64,000 nt of DNA from Pseudomonadota bacterium (GCA_039193195.1 JBCCWS010000025.1:1-64000), one strand, 5' to 3'; positions 9,503-18,881 are shown, counted from the stretch's first letter. Made by a program: numbers and translations. The notes: a model not told the origin generated them from the letters alone.

Positions 9503-11035
9503 TCACACCACCCGAACGGTGGATCCTTCACTCGGTAACTCGTCAAAGAAGGCCAACGGCGCCTTGATCACGCGTTTGGCGTGGTACATCGCCAGATCGG
9601 CCTTGCGGATGAGTTCGTTCGCCGTGTTTGCATGCGTGGGGCTGCATGCAATGCCGATGCTGGCACCGACTTGCACGGTGACATGTGCGAGCGCCACAGG
9701 CTCTGCGATGACCACGCCGACGCGTTCTGCTACTTCACGCGCCGCCGCCGGCGGGCAGGCAGTGGCGATGATCACGAACTCATCCCCACCGAGACGTGCG
9801 ACGAAATCGCTCGTGCGCGCCCATGACGCCAGGCGCTTGCCGATGATGCGAATGAGCTCATCGCCTGCCTCATGGCCGTAGGTGTCGTTGACGCTCTTGA
9901 AGCCGTTTAAGTCTAGGAACAACACGGACACCGCCTCGCTCGCCTCTGCTACAGACATCGCCAGCGACTGTTCGAAGGCCCGCCGGTTGGGCAGATCGGT
10001 GAGTGGATCGGTGAGGGCAAGGTCGCGCAGCCTCACGTTAAGTGCTTCGAGCTCGCGTTGGGCCTCGCGCGACTTCGCCTGTGCCTTGACTAGGGCAGCC
10101 TCCGATCGCCTGCGCTCGGCGATTTCTGCCTCAAGGTGCTGGGTTCGCTCGGCCACCAGACTACGCAGCGTGGTGCTCACGGCCTTTTCCTGGCGGATGC
10201 GCAGCTGGATGATCAGGATGACCGCGAACATGAGGCTGGCAAGGGCCAAGGCGCGGAACCAGGCGGTCTGCCAAACAGGAGGTTCTACCACGATGCTGCG
10301 CGCGACCGGCTTACTCCAGCCATCGCCGCTATGGCGGGCTCGCACCTCAAAGGTGTAGCTTCCATGCCCCAAGGAGGCAAAGCGCACATTGGTCAGTTGC
10401 GTCGGCGGGCTCCACGCCTCGTCGACGCCCCGCAGGCGGTAGCTGTACTCGATGCCCTCGGGGTTCTTCGGCGATACGGCGATGTAGTCCACCTGCAAGC
10501 CGCGATCATCAGGTGGGATTACGCCGTTATCACCATCCAAGCTTGCTTGCTTCAAGTCCGTTGCCAGGCGCGAGATCTGGGGGGTGAGCGGTGGAATGCT
10601 GGGCATCGGGAACAGCGTGTCCATGCGGGTGGCCCCCTGGACGGTGCCGATCCAGAGCTTCTCGTCGAGACCTCGGAAGATGGCCCGAGCGTTGGTTTCC
10701 TGACCTATGAATCCCTCCAGAGGGCCGTAGCGGAACAAGCGCCCAGTAATCGGATTCAGTTGGTAGAGGCCGCGCTCGGCCCCGAGCACTACGGTGCGAT
10801 CATCGAGGGGCTCAACGATGTAGACGGATTGATCGCTGAGCTCGGTGTTCAGCGCGTGCCGCTCAAGCGTGCCCTCGTTCAAATGGAACACGCCGCCGTC
10901 GGTGCTGGTGAGCCAAATCGAGCGCTCTGACTGTGCGTGTAGGTGGATGACGCGCGACTCGATACGCTGCGTCGGCGGCAAGATCTCCACTGTACCATCC
11001 CGTACGCGAGCAACGCCGACATCGCGCACGGCCAC
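9503..11035 (-). CDS. Sensor diguanylate cyclase, 3' part of a frameshifted gene (Y_Y_Y, TM, GGDEF)
   Basis: This frame carries the rest of the periplasmic propeller, then a Y_Y_Y-like domain (YSYRLRGVDEAWSP), one membrane helix (WFRALALASLMFAVILIIQL), a coiled coil (residues about 290-335) and a GGDEF domain. The active site is RLGGDEF, and RTSD five residues upstream is the product-inhibition I-site. It should make cyclic di-GMP in response to a periplasmic signal. There is no signal peptide or good start here. The missing N-terminus is in the other frame at 11048-12417. Restoring one base in the six-C run at 11042-11047 joins the two into one protein of about 970 residues. Confidence 0.8.
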   Translation of the reverse strand: MAVRDVGVARVRDGTVEILPPTQRIESRVIHLHAQSERSIWLTSTDGGVFHLNEGTLERHALNTELSDQSVYIVEPLDDRTVVLGAERGLYQLNPITGRLFRYGPLEGFIGQETNARAIFRGLDEKLWIGTVQGATRMDTLFPMPSIPPLTPQISRLATDLKQASLDGDNGVIPPDDRGLQVDYIAVSPKNPEGIEYSYRLRGVDEAWSPPTQLTNVRFASLGHGSYTFEVRARHSGDGWSKPVARSIVVEPPVWQTAWFRALALASLMFAVILIIQLRIRQEKAVSTTLRSLVAERTQHLEAEIAERRRSEAALVKAQAKSREAQRELEALNVRLRDLALTDPLTDLPNRRAFEQSLAMSVAEASEAVSVLFLDLNGFKSVNDTYGHEAGDELIRIIGKRLASWARTSDFVARLGGDEFVIIATACPPAAAREVAERVGVVIAEPVALAHVTVQVGASIGIACSPTHANTANELIRKADLAMYHAKRVIKAPLAFFDELPSEGSTVRVV

Positions 11036-12417
11036 GACGAGCCCCCCTCATCCACGGCAGCCATCGACATGGCCAGGCCACCGTCAGGGAGCTGCAGGTG
11101 CGTCGGTACGCTCTGCGCGTCGTCGAAGCGCAGCAGTCCGCGACGAGCCCCCAGCACCCAGGTAGCAGCGTCTGTTGTGTGGGTGATGTCCGTGACCAAC
11201 CAGCCTTCCGTCGCCGGAAGTCGTACCGCCTTCTGGCCCAGGTCTACGGGGATGCGATAAACGCCCGTCGGAGGGAAGGACACCAGGAGGTGGTCTTGAC
11301 CGTCAAGCTCAGCGGCAACGGCGCGGCCGGGAGGGAGCTCCAGGACATCTGCCACTGCCAGTACACGACCGTTCGGGTAGCGCACAAGAAGGCCCGCCTC
11401 CGTGCAGAACCATAGTGCGCCGCTGCGGTCCTGGACCCCGCCAAAGACGACGCGCGCTGGCGCCGAGGGGCCTAAGGGTAGGTGTTGGAAACGGCCGCCG
11501 AGATACCTGACCAGTCCGTTGCTGCCGGCGACCCACACCACATCGTCGCGGTCGGTGAACACGTCGATGACCTCCCCAACGGGCAGCGGCAGTTGATCGC
11601 CGTCGGGGGCGATCAGGGTGTTTGCTGTCGCATGCCATGCGCCGTCCTTTGCGTCGAGCGCAATGGCCACGATAGCCTCTGGCACGCGCTGCGCGATGGG
11701 AGCGAGCTGTGCACCGGTCAAGGCAAGCACGTTGCCATCGATGTCGACTGCGAAGGCACGCCCATCAGCGCGTGCATCGAGCGCCTGGTAGCGTCCTCGC
11801 AGTACCGCATCTGCGATAGCCGCACCTGGGCGCCAGGCGTAGAGGCGGTCCGCAGCGATGAACAGTAGGCGGCCATCCGATGTAAGCAGCTTACTAGGTG
11901 CGGGTGCATCGAGCGCGATGGGACGGGTCTGGCCAGTGCTCAGGTCGGTTTCATACAGGCCGTGGCCAGCGACTGACCGATAGAGTTTTCCCGCCAGGAC
12001 GGCGATGCTCTGGGCCCTACCTCGTATCTCTCCAGGGGGATCTAAGGTCTCGACGACTCTGCCGTCGCGGACCCGGGTGACGCCACCGGTAACATCGCCT
12101 GACCAGAGATCGCCTTTGCTGTCAACATGGAGGCTGAACTGGGTGTTGACGCGGAGCCCGTGGCGAATCGTCAGCGGAGTGAACACCTTGCCGTCAAAGC
12201 GGTTGAGCCCGCGCACGGTCGCTATCCAGAGGTAGCCGCGCTGGTCTTGGGTGATGGCGTGGGCGCGCGTTTGGGTCATGCCATCGCCGCTGGTGTACAA
12301 GCGGAAGGGTGAAACGGGTTTGCCCGGGTGCTGTTCGGCTGCTGCTGCCAGCCATACGGAGCAGGCTAAGAGCGTTAACAGAATGCGGCGCGCGAGGTTC
12401 ACGGGCTGTCGCCCCAA
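10879..12417 (-). CDS. Sensor diguanylate cyclase, 5' part of a frameshifted gene (signal peptide and propeller)
   Basis: It begins with a signal peptide (RRILLTLLACSVWLAAAAEQ). Two-component-regulator-propeller repeats follow, such as ITQDQRGYLWIATVRGLNRF and VDSKGDLWSGDVTGGVTRV. Real similarity ends near 11048. After that point the translation (SSWPCAMSALLAYG and on) is out-of-frame sequence overlapping the downstream part. With one extra G in the run on this strand, it reads through as AVDEGGLVVAVRDVGVARV, a perfect continuation of the propeller. It is either a homopolymer sequencing error or a recent inactivating indel. The intact gene would be a membrane-anchored sensor diguanylate cyclase. 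Confidence 0.78.
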   Translation of the reverse strand: MGRQPVNLARRILLTLLACSVWLAAAAEQHPGKPVSPFRLYTSGDGMTQTRAHAITQDQRGYLWIATVRGLNRFDGKVFTPLTIRHGLRVNTQFSLHVDSKGDLWSGDVTGGVTRVRDGRVVETLDPPGEIRGRAQSIAVLAGKLYRSVAGHGLYETDLSTGQTRPIALDAPAPSKLLTSDGRLLFIAADRLYAWRPGAAIADAVLRGRYQALDARADGRAFAVDIDGNVLALTGAQLAPIAQRVPEAIVAIALDAKDGAWHATANTLIAPDGDQLPLPVGEVIDVFTDRDDVVWVAGSNGLVRYLGGRFQHLPLGPSAPARVVFGGVQDRSGALWFCTEAGLLVRYPNGRVLAVADVLELPPGRAVAAELDGQDHLLVSFPPTGVYRIPVDLGQKAVRLPATEGWLVTDITHTTDAATWVLGARRGLLRFDDAQSVPTHLQLPDGGLAMSMAAVDEGGSSWPCAMSALLAYGMVQWRSCRRRSVSSRASSTYTHSQSARFGSPAPTAACSI

Positions 12418-12549
12418 GTGCGATAAGGAGAGCTCGCGAGTAAAGCACGCGCTCGCTCGCGATAAACGACCGGCTTGGAGTTTCCCGTTCGAACGCTTGC
12501 CGCGGTGGTGGGAAGCGTCTACTGGCTCGCGTTTTCGCTGGCCAACGCC

Positions 12550-15500
12550 CTATCCGACCGTGCTCCGTTCGTGTCCCGAAGCCAGAGCACCCTCGCTCAG
12601 CACCTGATCGAGGCGTGCGAGCAAGTAGTCTGCATCAGCCTTACCGAACGCGAGCGGTGGCCGAATCTTCAATACGTTGTGGTCCGGCCCGTCGCGCCCG
12701 ATGAGCACGCGCTCCTGGCGCAGGCGCTCGACGATCCAGGCGGCGTGTGCGGCCAGCGGCTGGCGATTCTCGTCGGCGATCTCGACGCCGATGAACAGGC
12801 CAAGCCCTCGCACGTCTGCGAGCAGTGGTTGGCGGCGAGCCAACTCTCGCAGCCCCGAGAGAAGGTGATTGCCCACCGTTCGTGCGCGCTGCGCCAACGC
12901 CTCTTCATCGATAACGTTGAGCACGGCGAGGCCGGCCGCACAGGCAGCGCTGGAGCCACCGAAGGTGGCGAAGAACTCCATCCCCGTATCGAAGCGCTCG
13001 GCGATTGCTTTGCTGGTCACAACCGCCGCCAGGGGGTACCCGTTGCCCATCGGCTTGCCGAGCACCACGATGTCCGGGATGACCTGCTGCTGTTCGAAGC
13101 CCCAGAAATACTCTCCCAAGCGCCCGAGCCCTGTTTGCACCTCGTCGGCGATGCACAGCCCGCCAGCGTTTCGGATGGCACCGTACACCTGGGCTAGGTA
13201 ACCGGGTGGGGGAATGAGCTGGCCACCGACACTTGGGAAGGTCTCGGCGATAAGACACGCGGGTGGGCGCCCAGCGTTGACAAGCGCCTCGATCCGATGG
13301 ATTACCTCGGCGGCAAAGTAGGTACCGGTCAGTGGGTCCTGTGGCTCGAGGCCGGCGCGATAGGCATCTGGGTTCGGCACGACATGTACCCAGTCGGGCG
13401 CGCCGTCGCCGCCGGGGCCAGAGAATTTGTAGTCCGATATATCGATCGCGGCGACCGTATGGCCGTGGTAGCCAGCAGCCAACACCACCGTGTCTGTCGC
13501 CCCCGTAGCGGTGCGGGCGAGGCGTAGGGCGAGTTCGTTCGCTTCGCTGCCGGAACTCAGAAGGAACACCACGTCGAGCGCGCTTGGCATGCGGGCGGCC
13601 AGGGCAGCCGTGTACTCGGCGTGGATCGGTTGCAGGTAGCGAGTATTGGTGTTGACTAAGCGGAGCTGGCGATCGATGGCGGCTCGCACGGCCGGGTGGG
13701 CGTGGCCGATGTGGGGGACGTTGTTGTAGGCATCGAGGTAGGTGCGACCCTCGCGATCGAACAGTAGGCTCTGCCAGCCGCGGACGATCGTGAGCGGTTC
13801 GTTATAGCTCGTGCGCAGGCTTGGGGGTGAGTGCGTCTCGCGCAGGGCATGCAGCGCGTCCTCACCGCCCACTGTGTAGGTGAGCTGACCGGCAGGCAGA
13901 CCCAACAAGGGAGCAGGGTCTGGGAACACGTCCCGCCAGTCGAGAGCATCGTCCGGATCGACGACGCCGGGCCAACGACTGCCCGGCAGGTCCGTTAGCC
14001 CAAGTTGCAGGTGCACGTGCGGCGGCCAGCCTCCGTTCTCATGGGCCTGGCCGAGTACGGCGAAGGCCTCACCTGCGGCCACGGCCTGACCTGGCACTAG
14101 GGCGCTCACGCTGGCGTGGGAAAGGTGGCCGTACAAGGTGAAGAACGAACTGCCACCGTGGCCTTCGTGGCGCAGGGTAACCAGCCCCCCATAGTCGTAG
14201 GCGGCATCGCAAATCTCCGCACTGTGCACGGTGGCGGGCAGAGGACTGTGGACTGGCGTGCCAGCGGGCAGAAATACATCGACGGCGATGTGCACAGTAC
14301 GCCTGGCGCTCGCCCCGTGGCTGGCGCTCAGGTAGAACGGAGCTCCGTAGATCAGCCGCGGCTCTGCGTAGCGACCGAGGACGGCAGAGTCTTGCCCCCC
14401 CAATCGGGTCACCGCGCTGGCGATCTGCGTTAGATCCGGGTGTACCGGATTATCGCAGGCGTGCTCACCGGTTACCGACAGGTCCAACACCGGTGCCCCG
14501 ACCATCGTCGCTTTGAACACAGGTGCCAACTCTCGCTGTGGCGAGGCGATCCACGACGTTAGCCCGTGCATCGGTGCTGGAGCACCGCTCGCGCGGGCCA
14601 CCAGGGCGTGGACGAACGCCGCATGCTCATCAGCGTGCTTCTCAAGGAACCGGGACACCCGTTGCTGAGAGATCTGCAGGTACGGGTCATCGCGCCCGAC
14701 CAAGCGCGCGTGGGTCGCGTTGATCGCACTTTGCGCTAGGCGGCTCAGGAGCAGTGGCCACAGCAGAGCTCGCTCGCGCGCCCGCAACGGGCGGTGCTTG
14801 CAGTACCCGCGAACCAAGCCCCTGAGCAGAGGCCAAGGATGCGCTGTGCCAACGGCGAGGTAGGCGGCCGCGATGGCGAGGTCCACAATCGTGGGGGCCC
14901 GGAGCATGTCGCCGAAGTCAATCAAGCCCGTCAGCGTGGCCTCGCCGCAAGAAGTGGCGCGCACGAGCAGGTTGTGTTCATTGAGGTCGTTGTGGATCGG
15001 GTAGCAAGGCATTTGCTCCAGGGCGTGGCAGGCCGGTGCTGTGTGCTCATCGATTATTCGCCGTAGGGTGGCGCCGAGCGGATGGGCGGCGACGGCCTCA
15101 GCGCTATCCGTCCTCGTCGCCAAGGCGCGGATGTCCCACGCGTGGGTCTGCGCAATCGCGGGGTGGTTGAAGTCCATCAGCGCCGTATGCAGGCGCGCAG
15201 TCTGCTCGCCGATCGCTTGCGCAAGGGTCTCGGTCCAGGGCGTCAGCTGCGCCAGCGCCACGCCCGGGAGGCGCTGCAGCACCCATGCGCTACGAGGCTC
15301 TCCGCGTTCGTCCTGGAGCTGGGCCGACAGATCGCCGCCGTAGGTCGCGACGGGGGCGGGCACCAGGATTCCCGTGGCCGCTAGATGTCGATGGCACGCG
15401 ATCTGGGGCGCGATGTCGGCCTCCCCTAAACCACTGCGCATGACCTTATAGACCCGCGATGTCGTCGCAAGGTTGAGATCGTGCTCTCCGTGCAGCCGCT

Positions 15501-15579
15501 GGAGGGGGCCGTCTACGGGCCAGTGCTCAGCGAGTGCATGTCGCCAGTGCGTGAGGCTGGAGTCGGCAGGAGCGGCCAT
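12550..15579 (-). CDS. Fusion protein: APH-like kinase, M23 peptidase domain, class III aminotransferase
   Basis: A 1,009-residue fusion of three domains. Residues about 30-330 are an aminoglycoside-phosphotransferase-like kinase (PIHNDLNEHNLLV; GLIDFGDM). Residues about 430-560 are an M23/LytM domain with HIAVD (HxxxD) and HVHLQ (HxH) metal-ligand motifs. Residues about 600-1000 are a class III aminotransferase (IADEVQTGLGRLGEYFW; PLP lysine in VVLGKPMGNGYPLAA). The aminotransferase resembles the ethanolamine-phosphate/phosphohydroxylysine lyase branch. The same order occurs in other bacteria, so the fusion is not an assembly accident. A role in amino-alcohol phosphate breakdown is inference; the job of the M23 part is unclear. 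It has no signal peptide. Confidence 0.85.
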   Translation of the reverse strand: MAAPADSSLTHWRHALAEHWPVDGPLQRLHGEHDLNLATTSRVYKVMRSGLGEADIAPQIACHRHLAATGILVPAPVATYGGDLSAQLQDERGEPRSAWVLQRLPGVALAQLTPWTETLAQAIGEQTARLHTALMDFNHPAIAQTHAWDIRALATRTDSAEAVAAHPLGATLRRIIDEHTAPACHALEQMPCYPIHNDLNEHNLLVRATSCGEATLTGLIDFGDMLRAPTIVDLAIAAAYLAVGTAHPWPLLRGLVRGYCKHRPLRARERALLWPLLLSRLAQSAINATHARLVGRDDPYLQISQQRVSRFLEKHADEHAAFVHALVARASGAPAPMHGLTSWIASPQRELAPVFKATMVGAPVLDLSVTGEHACDNPVHPDLTQIASAVTRLGGQDSAVLGRYAEPRLIYGAPFYLSASHGASARRTVHIAVDVFLPAGTPVHSPLPATVHSAEICDAAYDYGGLVTLRHEGHGGSSFFTLYGHLSHASVSALVPGQAVAAGEAFAVLGQAHENGGWPPHVHLQLGLTDLPGSRWPGVVDPDDALDWRDVFPDPAPLLGLPAGQLTYTVGGEDALHALRETHSPPSLRTSYNEPLTIVRGWQSLLFDREGRTYLDAYNNVPHIGHAHPAVRAAIDRQLRLVNTNTRYLQPIHAEYTAALAARMPSALDVVFLLSSGSEANELALRLARTATGATDTVVLAAGYHGHTVAAIDISDYKFSGPGGDGAPDWVHVVPNPDAYRAGLEPQDPLTGTYFAAEVIHRIEALVNAGRPPACLIAETFPSVGGQLIPPPGYLAQVYGAIRNAGGLCIADEVQTGLGRLGEYFWGFEQQQVIPDIVVLGKPMGNGYPLAAVVTSKAIAERFDTGMEFFATFGGSSAACAAGLAVLNVIDEEALAQRARTVGNHLLSGLRELARRQPLLADVRGLGLFIGVEIADENRQPLAAHAAWIVERLRQERVLIGRDGPDHNVLKIRPPLAFGKADADYLLARLDQVLSEGALASGHERSTVG

Positions 15580-15832
15580 CGGGTTCGGGTCTCATTCGGT
15601 GCGCGAGGCAAGGTGTTTGCGTACTCGCGATGGTGGGGGGAATACGCGGCCGACGCAACTGCGTTGCCTCGCTTTGAACTCCCGGTCCGCGTGGGGAGCG
15701 TGACGGGCTGATGGGTATTCTTATCGATGCCACGAGGCTGTCCAGTTTCGCGCCGACGCGTGTGACGGCAGCACCAGTAATTGAAATCATTCGGCACTAG
15801 CCTCTTCGGCGCGGCCAAGCCACCTGCGAGAG

Positions 15833-16080
15833 ATGACAACGCAGCCCGTGTCAGGCGCTGCAGTCCCCATGGCGCTTCAGGACACGGACATGAATAGCTC
15901 CTTCGAGGCTGATGAAGCCAGTAACGATGGCCGCGTCAAAGCGTGGGTGCACGAGGTGCGCGTGGATGCGCGTGCGGTCGAGCTGCTGCGTCGAACCGCT
16001 TGCTTGCCCTTCATTCACGGGCATGTGATCTAGTGGAGACTCTGCGTACGCTCAAGCAGGTGGTGTACGTAAAGGGCTAG
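15833..16080 (+). pseudogene. rtcB: Internal-deletion remnant of RNA ligase rtcB
   Basis: The first frame (15833-16033) contains VKAWVHEVRVDARAVELL then LPFIHGHV, which aligns with the N-terminus of RtcB (VKMW..., ...MPFIFKHIAVMPD). It stops just where the invariant MPDVH motif should begin. From 16033 the next frame reads VETLRTLKQVVYVKG and a stop, which matches the extreme C-terminus of RtcB (TLRQVVCVKG). About 350 internal codons, including all metal-binding residues, are therefore missing between two recognisable ends. The likely original start is ATG 15890, as the upstream codons are not RtcB-like. It cannot encode an active 3'-phosphate RNA ligase. Confidence 0.75.
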
Positions 16081-16137
16081 TGGGCTCGCGTGTGGCGCGC
16101 TAGGCTGGAGCAGCTCTCATAACACGAGTCAACCTGA

Positions 16138-16443
16138 ATGATCGTTCGTACCTGGCACGGCAAGGTGCCAATCGCCCGGGCAGATGCCTACGCGGAGTTT
16201 CTCAAGCAGCGGGCCGTGCCCGACTACGGCGCGGTGCCTGGATTGCGCAGGGTGGCGTTCCTGAGGCGCGAACAAGGGAAGTTTGCCCACTTCTTGCTCG
16301 TGACCCACTGGGAGTCGATGGATGCGGTGAAGGCCTTCGCCGGGCCTGACCCGGAGATTGCCAAGTACTACCCGGAAGATGACGAGTTTCTCGTAGACCG
16401 AGCGGAACGACTACAGCTCTACGAGGTGTTCTTCGAGCGTTAG
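16138..16443 (+). CDS. Antibiotic-biosynthesis-monooxygenase (ABM) fold protein
   Basis: A 101-residue protein with the dimeric alpha/beta-barrel ABM pattern: MIVRTWHGKVP, a helix with YAEFLKQRAVPDY, a strand in LRRVAFLRREQGKFAHFLLVTHWESMD, and a C-terminal strand (LQLYEVFFER). The family includes small quinol or heme-degrading monooxygenases and many proteins of unknown role, so no substrate is assigned. It sits just after the rtcB remnant and is convergent with the LytTR regulator gene, from which the inverted-repeat element at 16553-16717 separates it. Confidence 0.75.
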   Translation: MIVRTWHGKVPIARADAYAEFLKQRAVPDYGAVPGLRRVAFLRREQGKFAHFLLVTHWESMDAVKAFAGPDPEIAKYYPEDDEFLVDRAERLQLYEVFFER

Positions 16444-16552
16444 ACTTGCTAGGAGGCACTTACCCAATACATCGATTGGGTTTGCCGGCGCTCGCGAGAG
16501 CCCTGGCGCCCGTGCTACTCGCTGAGCGTCACCTCATTTACCAAGCGGCCCA

Positions 16553-16717
16553 CTAGTGTCCTGAGTTGGAAGTTCGTTGATGAATTCGCAGGCGAGTTTT
16601 TGTCCCTGAGCGCGGTGCGACGACGAGCGTGACAGGTCCCACGGGAGGAGGAGCAACGTGTTCAGGGGCGAAAAGGTGCCGCGAATTCATCAACGAACTT
16701 CTAACTCAGGACACTAG
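16553..16717. mobile_element. 165-bp inverted-repeat element, copy A
   Basis: It is bounded by CTAGTGTCCTG on the left and its complement CAGGACACTAG on the right. The terminal arms extend inward about 37 bases, to GATGAATTCGC / GCGAATTCATC. It has the same 165-bp length as copy B (29075-29239), and its complement matches truncated copy C (50473-50578) almost base for base. The centre carries a conserved core (CTCCTCCTCCCGTGGG on one strand). It encodes no protein of its own. It behaves like a miniature inverted-repeat element mobilised in trans; the TA inside the terminal CTAG could be the target duplication. Confidence 0.75.
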
Positions 16718-16975
16718 CTCCTCCCAGGTATCGCCGGACTTGTCCTCGCCGGCCGTTGCGCCCTTCGGGCACTCGGTGCCGTCGTGCGCCGGCTCGCACT
16801 CCGACGCGTCCCCATCGAAGGCGAATACGAGGGCCGCAAGGAAGACGGCGAGCGGGCGGGTGCGAGTGGTGACCCTGTGGGCTCCTGGTAGCTTAAGCGC
16901 GGCTGTTGGGTAAGCAGCGTACTTGATAAGCGGCGGTGCGGGTAGATCTAGCCGGGCGGTGTGCAGGATGGGATG

Positions 16976-17719
16976 CTACTCGCGCGCTTCCATTTGCGCC
17001 ACGAGGGCATCTCGATAGCGACGGCTCATGCGGATCTGAGCGCCGCACGAGAGGCTGAGCATGGCATCGCCACGCTTGATCGGTTCGATACTGCGCAGAA
17101 AGCTCACGTTGACCACCGCTGAGCGATGTACGCGCACGAATTGATCCCCGAGACGTTGCTCTAACTGTTGCAACGCTTCGCGCAAGACGTAGCGTCGATC
17201 CCCCGTGTGGATGACGCAGTAGCCACCGGCGCTCTCAATCCACTGAATACCCTCAGCGGGCACGTAGGTGATGACCCCGCCGTCGCGAATCTGCAGACGT
17301 TTGGCTTGTTCATGATCGTGCTCGGCGGGTGCATCGTTTGACCGCGGTGCGGCCAGCCAGTGACGGGCTCGGTCCAGTGCGCGCTCCAAGTGTTCCCGGT
17401 TGAAGGGCTTCTTGAGGTAGTCGACCGCGCCCACGCGGAATGCGTCGATGGCGTAGTCGCTGTAGGCGGTGACGAAGATGATCGCTGGCGGACGCGCCTC
17501 GTCGATGGCGTCGAGGAGCCCAAATCCGTTCTCGCCGGCGAGGTTTACATCGAGAAGGACCACGTTGGGAGAGCGCTCCGTGACCATGCGTTGCGCTTGA
17601 TCGAGCGTACTCGCTGCGCCCACGACGGTGAGCCCGTCTACCTCCCGTAGCCAGCGCATCAGCAGATCGCGGGCCAGAGGCTCGTCGTCGATCAACAGCA
17701 CCTCAAGCATCCGGGTCAA
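16976..17719 (-). CDS. LytTR-family response regulator
   Basis: A 247-residue two-domain regulator. The receiver domain (about 1-125) has DDEPLAR, the phospho-acceptor Asp in VVLLDVNLAGENG, and VDYLKKPF. The LytTR DNA-binding domain (about 140-245) contains LGDQFVRVHRSAVVNVSFL, a typical LytTR strand-helix pattern. Its start overlaps the end of the histidine kinase gene by 17 bases, so the two are translationally coupled. Targets are unknown. It should bind direct-repeat promoter sites once phosphorylated. Confidence 0.92.
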   Translation of the reverse strand: MTRMLEVLLIDDEPLARDLLMRWLREVDGLTVVGAASTLDQAQRMVTERSPNVVLLDVNLAGENGFGLLDAIDEARPPAIIFVTAYSDYAIDAFRVGAVDYLKKPFNREHLERALDRARHWLAAPRSNDAPAEHDHEQAKRLQIRDGGVITYVPAEGIQWIESAGGYCVIHTGDRRYVLREALQQLEQRLGDQFVRVHRSAVVNVSFLRSIEPIKRGDAMLSLSCGAQIRMSRRYRDALVAQMEARE

Positions 17720-18881
17720 TCCGCCAGTGGACCGTGGCGCAGGTGCCCTGCGGAGCGGCCCTCTCCAGCGTGAGCGAGCCGTGGCGGTGGGGGTAGGCGT
17801 TCAAGAGCTCGCGGACGAAGCGCAGGCCGTGGCCGCTGCCGTTTGAATCGGACGTGATGCCCGGCCCGTTGTCCGTCACGCGCACGGTGACTTCCTCCCC
17901 AGTCTGTTCGGCAGTTACCTGCACGATCAGCTCCTGCGCGGCTTCGCCGCCCCGCCTTCGCCCGTGCTTGAGAGCGTTCTCCACCAGCGGCTGCGTGATC
18001 AAGCACGGCACACTGATGCCGGAAACACTCTGCGCCAAGGTCGTGTCCCACTTCAGGCCATCACCAAAGCGCACCGCCTCGAGGCGAAGGTAGGCTTCCA
18101 GCCAATCGAATTCATCGGCGAGCGTGTGGGTTTGCTGCTCGCTCATGTGTAGGGCGCGACGCAGGATATCGGCTAGGTCGATCAGCATCTCGCGCGCCTG
18201 CGGCACGTTCACGTCCATGAGGGATGAGACGGAATGCAGCGCGTTGAACAGGAAGTGCGGTTGTAGTTGCGCCCGAAGCACGCCTAGGCGCGCTTCTACG
18301 AGGCCCCGCTGGAGCGTCTCGTTGTGGAGCTGAAGGGTAAGCCCTTCGTGTTCACTTCGGCGTAGCGCCGTGTGGTAGTCCACGGCGAAGTAGGCGCCGA
18401 TTACGAACCAGTAGAAAAGGTTGTACCAGGCGCCCTCGCTCACCCAACGGGTGAGGACCTGCTGCTGAAAGGGGGGCTGCGCGTAGGGCAGCTGATCAAC
18501 TGGTTCTATGTGTAGGCGGATGATCACGGAGAGGATGATGGCCGCTGCGGCGCAGAACAGGCTCAGCGGCAGGTGCACGGAAAGCACGTTGCGCAGGCGC
18601 ACGGGGGGGAAGCGGTGGGCCACGGCCAGGATGGCCGGCGTGGCGAGCAACCAAAAGGACCAGTCCAACACGCCGAGGGCGACCAGCCTGTACCAGGGCA
18701 GGGGCACCTGAGCGTTGGCGTACCAGGCGGCCCAGTAGGCCATGAAGCCAAGGCTGGTAACGGACCAGACGAAACCCACCAACCACAGGGAACGCCAGGG
18801 GGCGAAGCCGCGCGGAATGGCGTTGATGGGTGCGCGCTCGCTGACCGGTGGGGCCAGCGCTGGGGTGTCGGAATTGGACAT
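17703..18881 (-). CDS. LytS/YpdA-type sensor histidine kinase
   Basis: A 392-residue membrane kinase. Four hydrophobic helices lie in residues about 30-180. The His_kinase domain follows, with phospho-acceptor LQPHFLFNALHSVSSLMD, then a HATPase domain with N-box LVENALKHG and DNGPGI / GHGLRFV. The start at MSNSDTPALA (18881) is chosen because the upstream in-frame stretch is basic and not conserved. It partners with the LytTR regulator encoded immediately downstream. The signal is not evident; the membrane part may sense lipids or small molecules. Confidence 0.92.
   Translation of the reverse strand: MSNSDTPALAPPVSERAPINAIPRGFAPWRSLWLVGFVWSVTSLGFMAYWAAWYANAQVPLPWYRLVALGVLDWSFWLLATPAILAVAHRFPPVRLRNVLSVHLPLSLFCAAAAIILSVIIRLHIEPVDQLPYAQPPFQQQVLTRWVSEGAWYNLFYWFVIGAYFAVDYHTALRRSEHEGLTLQLHNETLQRGLVEARLGVLRAQLQPHFLFNALHSVSSLMDVNVPQAREMLIDLADILRRALHMSEQQTHTLADEFDWLEAYLRLEAVRFGDGLKWDTTLAQSVSGISVPCLITQPLVENALKHGRRRGGEAAQELIVQVTAEQTGEEVTVRVTDNGPGITSDSNGSGHGLRFVRELLNAYPHRHGSLTLERAAPQGTCATVHWRIDPDA

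Noticed and set aside
16629-16913. 94-codon plus-strand frame sharing a peptide with frames at 29.1 kb and 50.5 kb
   Set aside because: The shared peptide (GGGATCSGAKRCREFINELL and similar) is translation of the inverted-repeat element, not a protein family.
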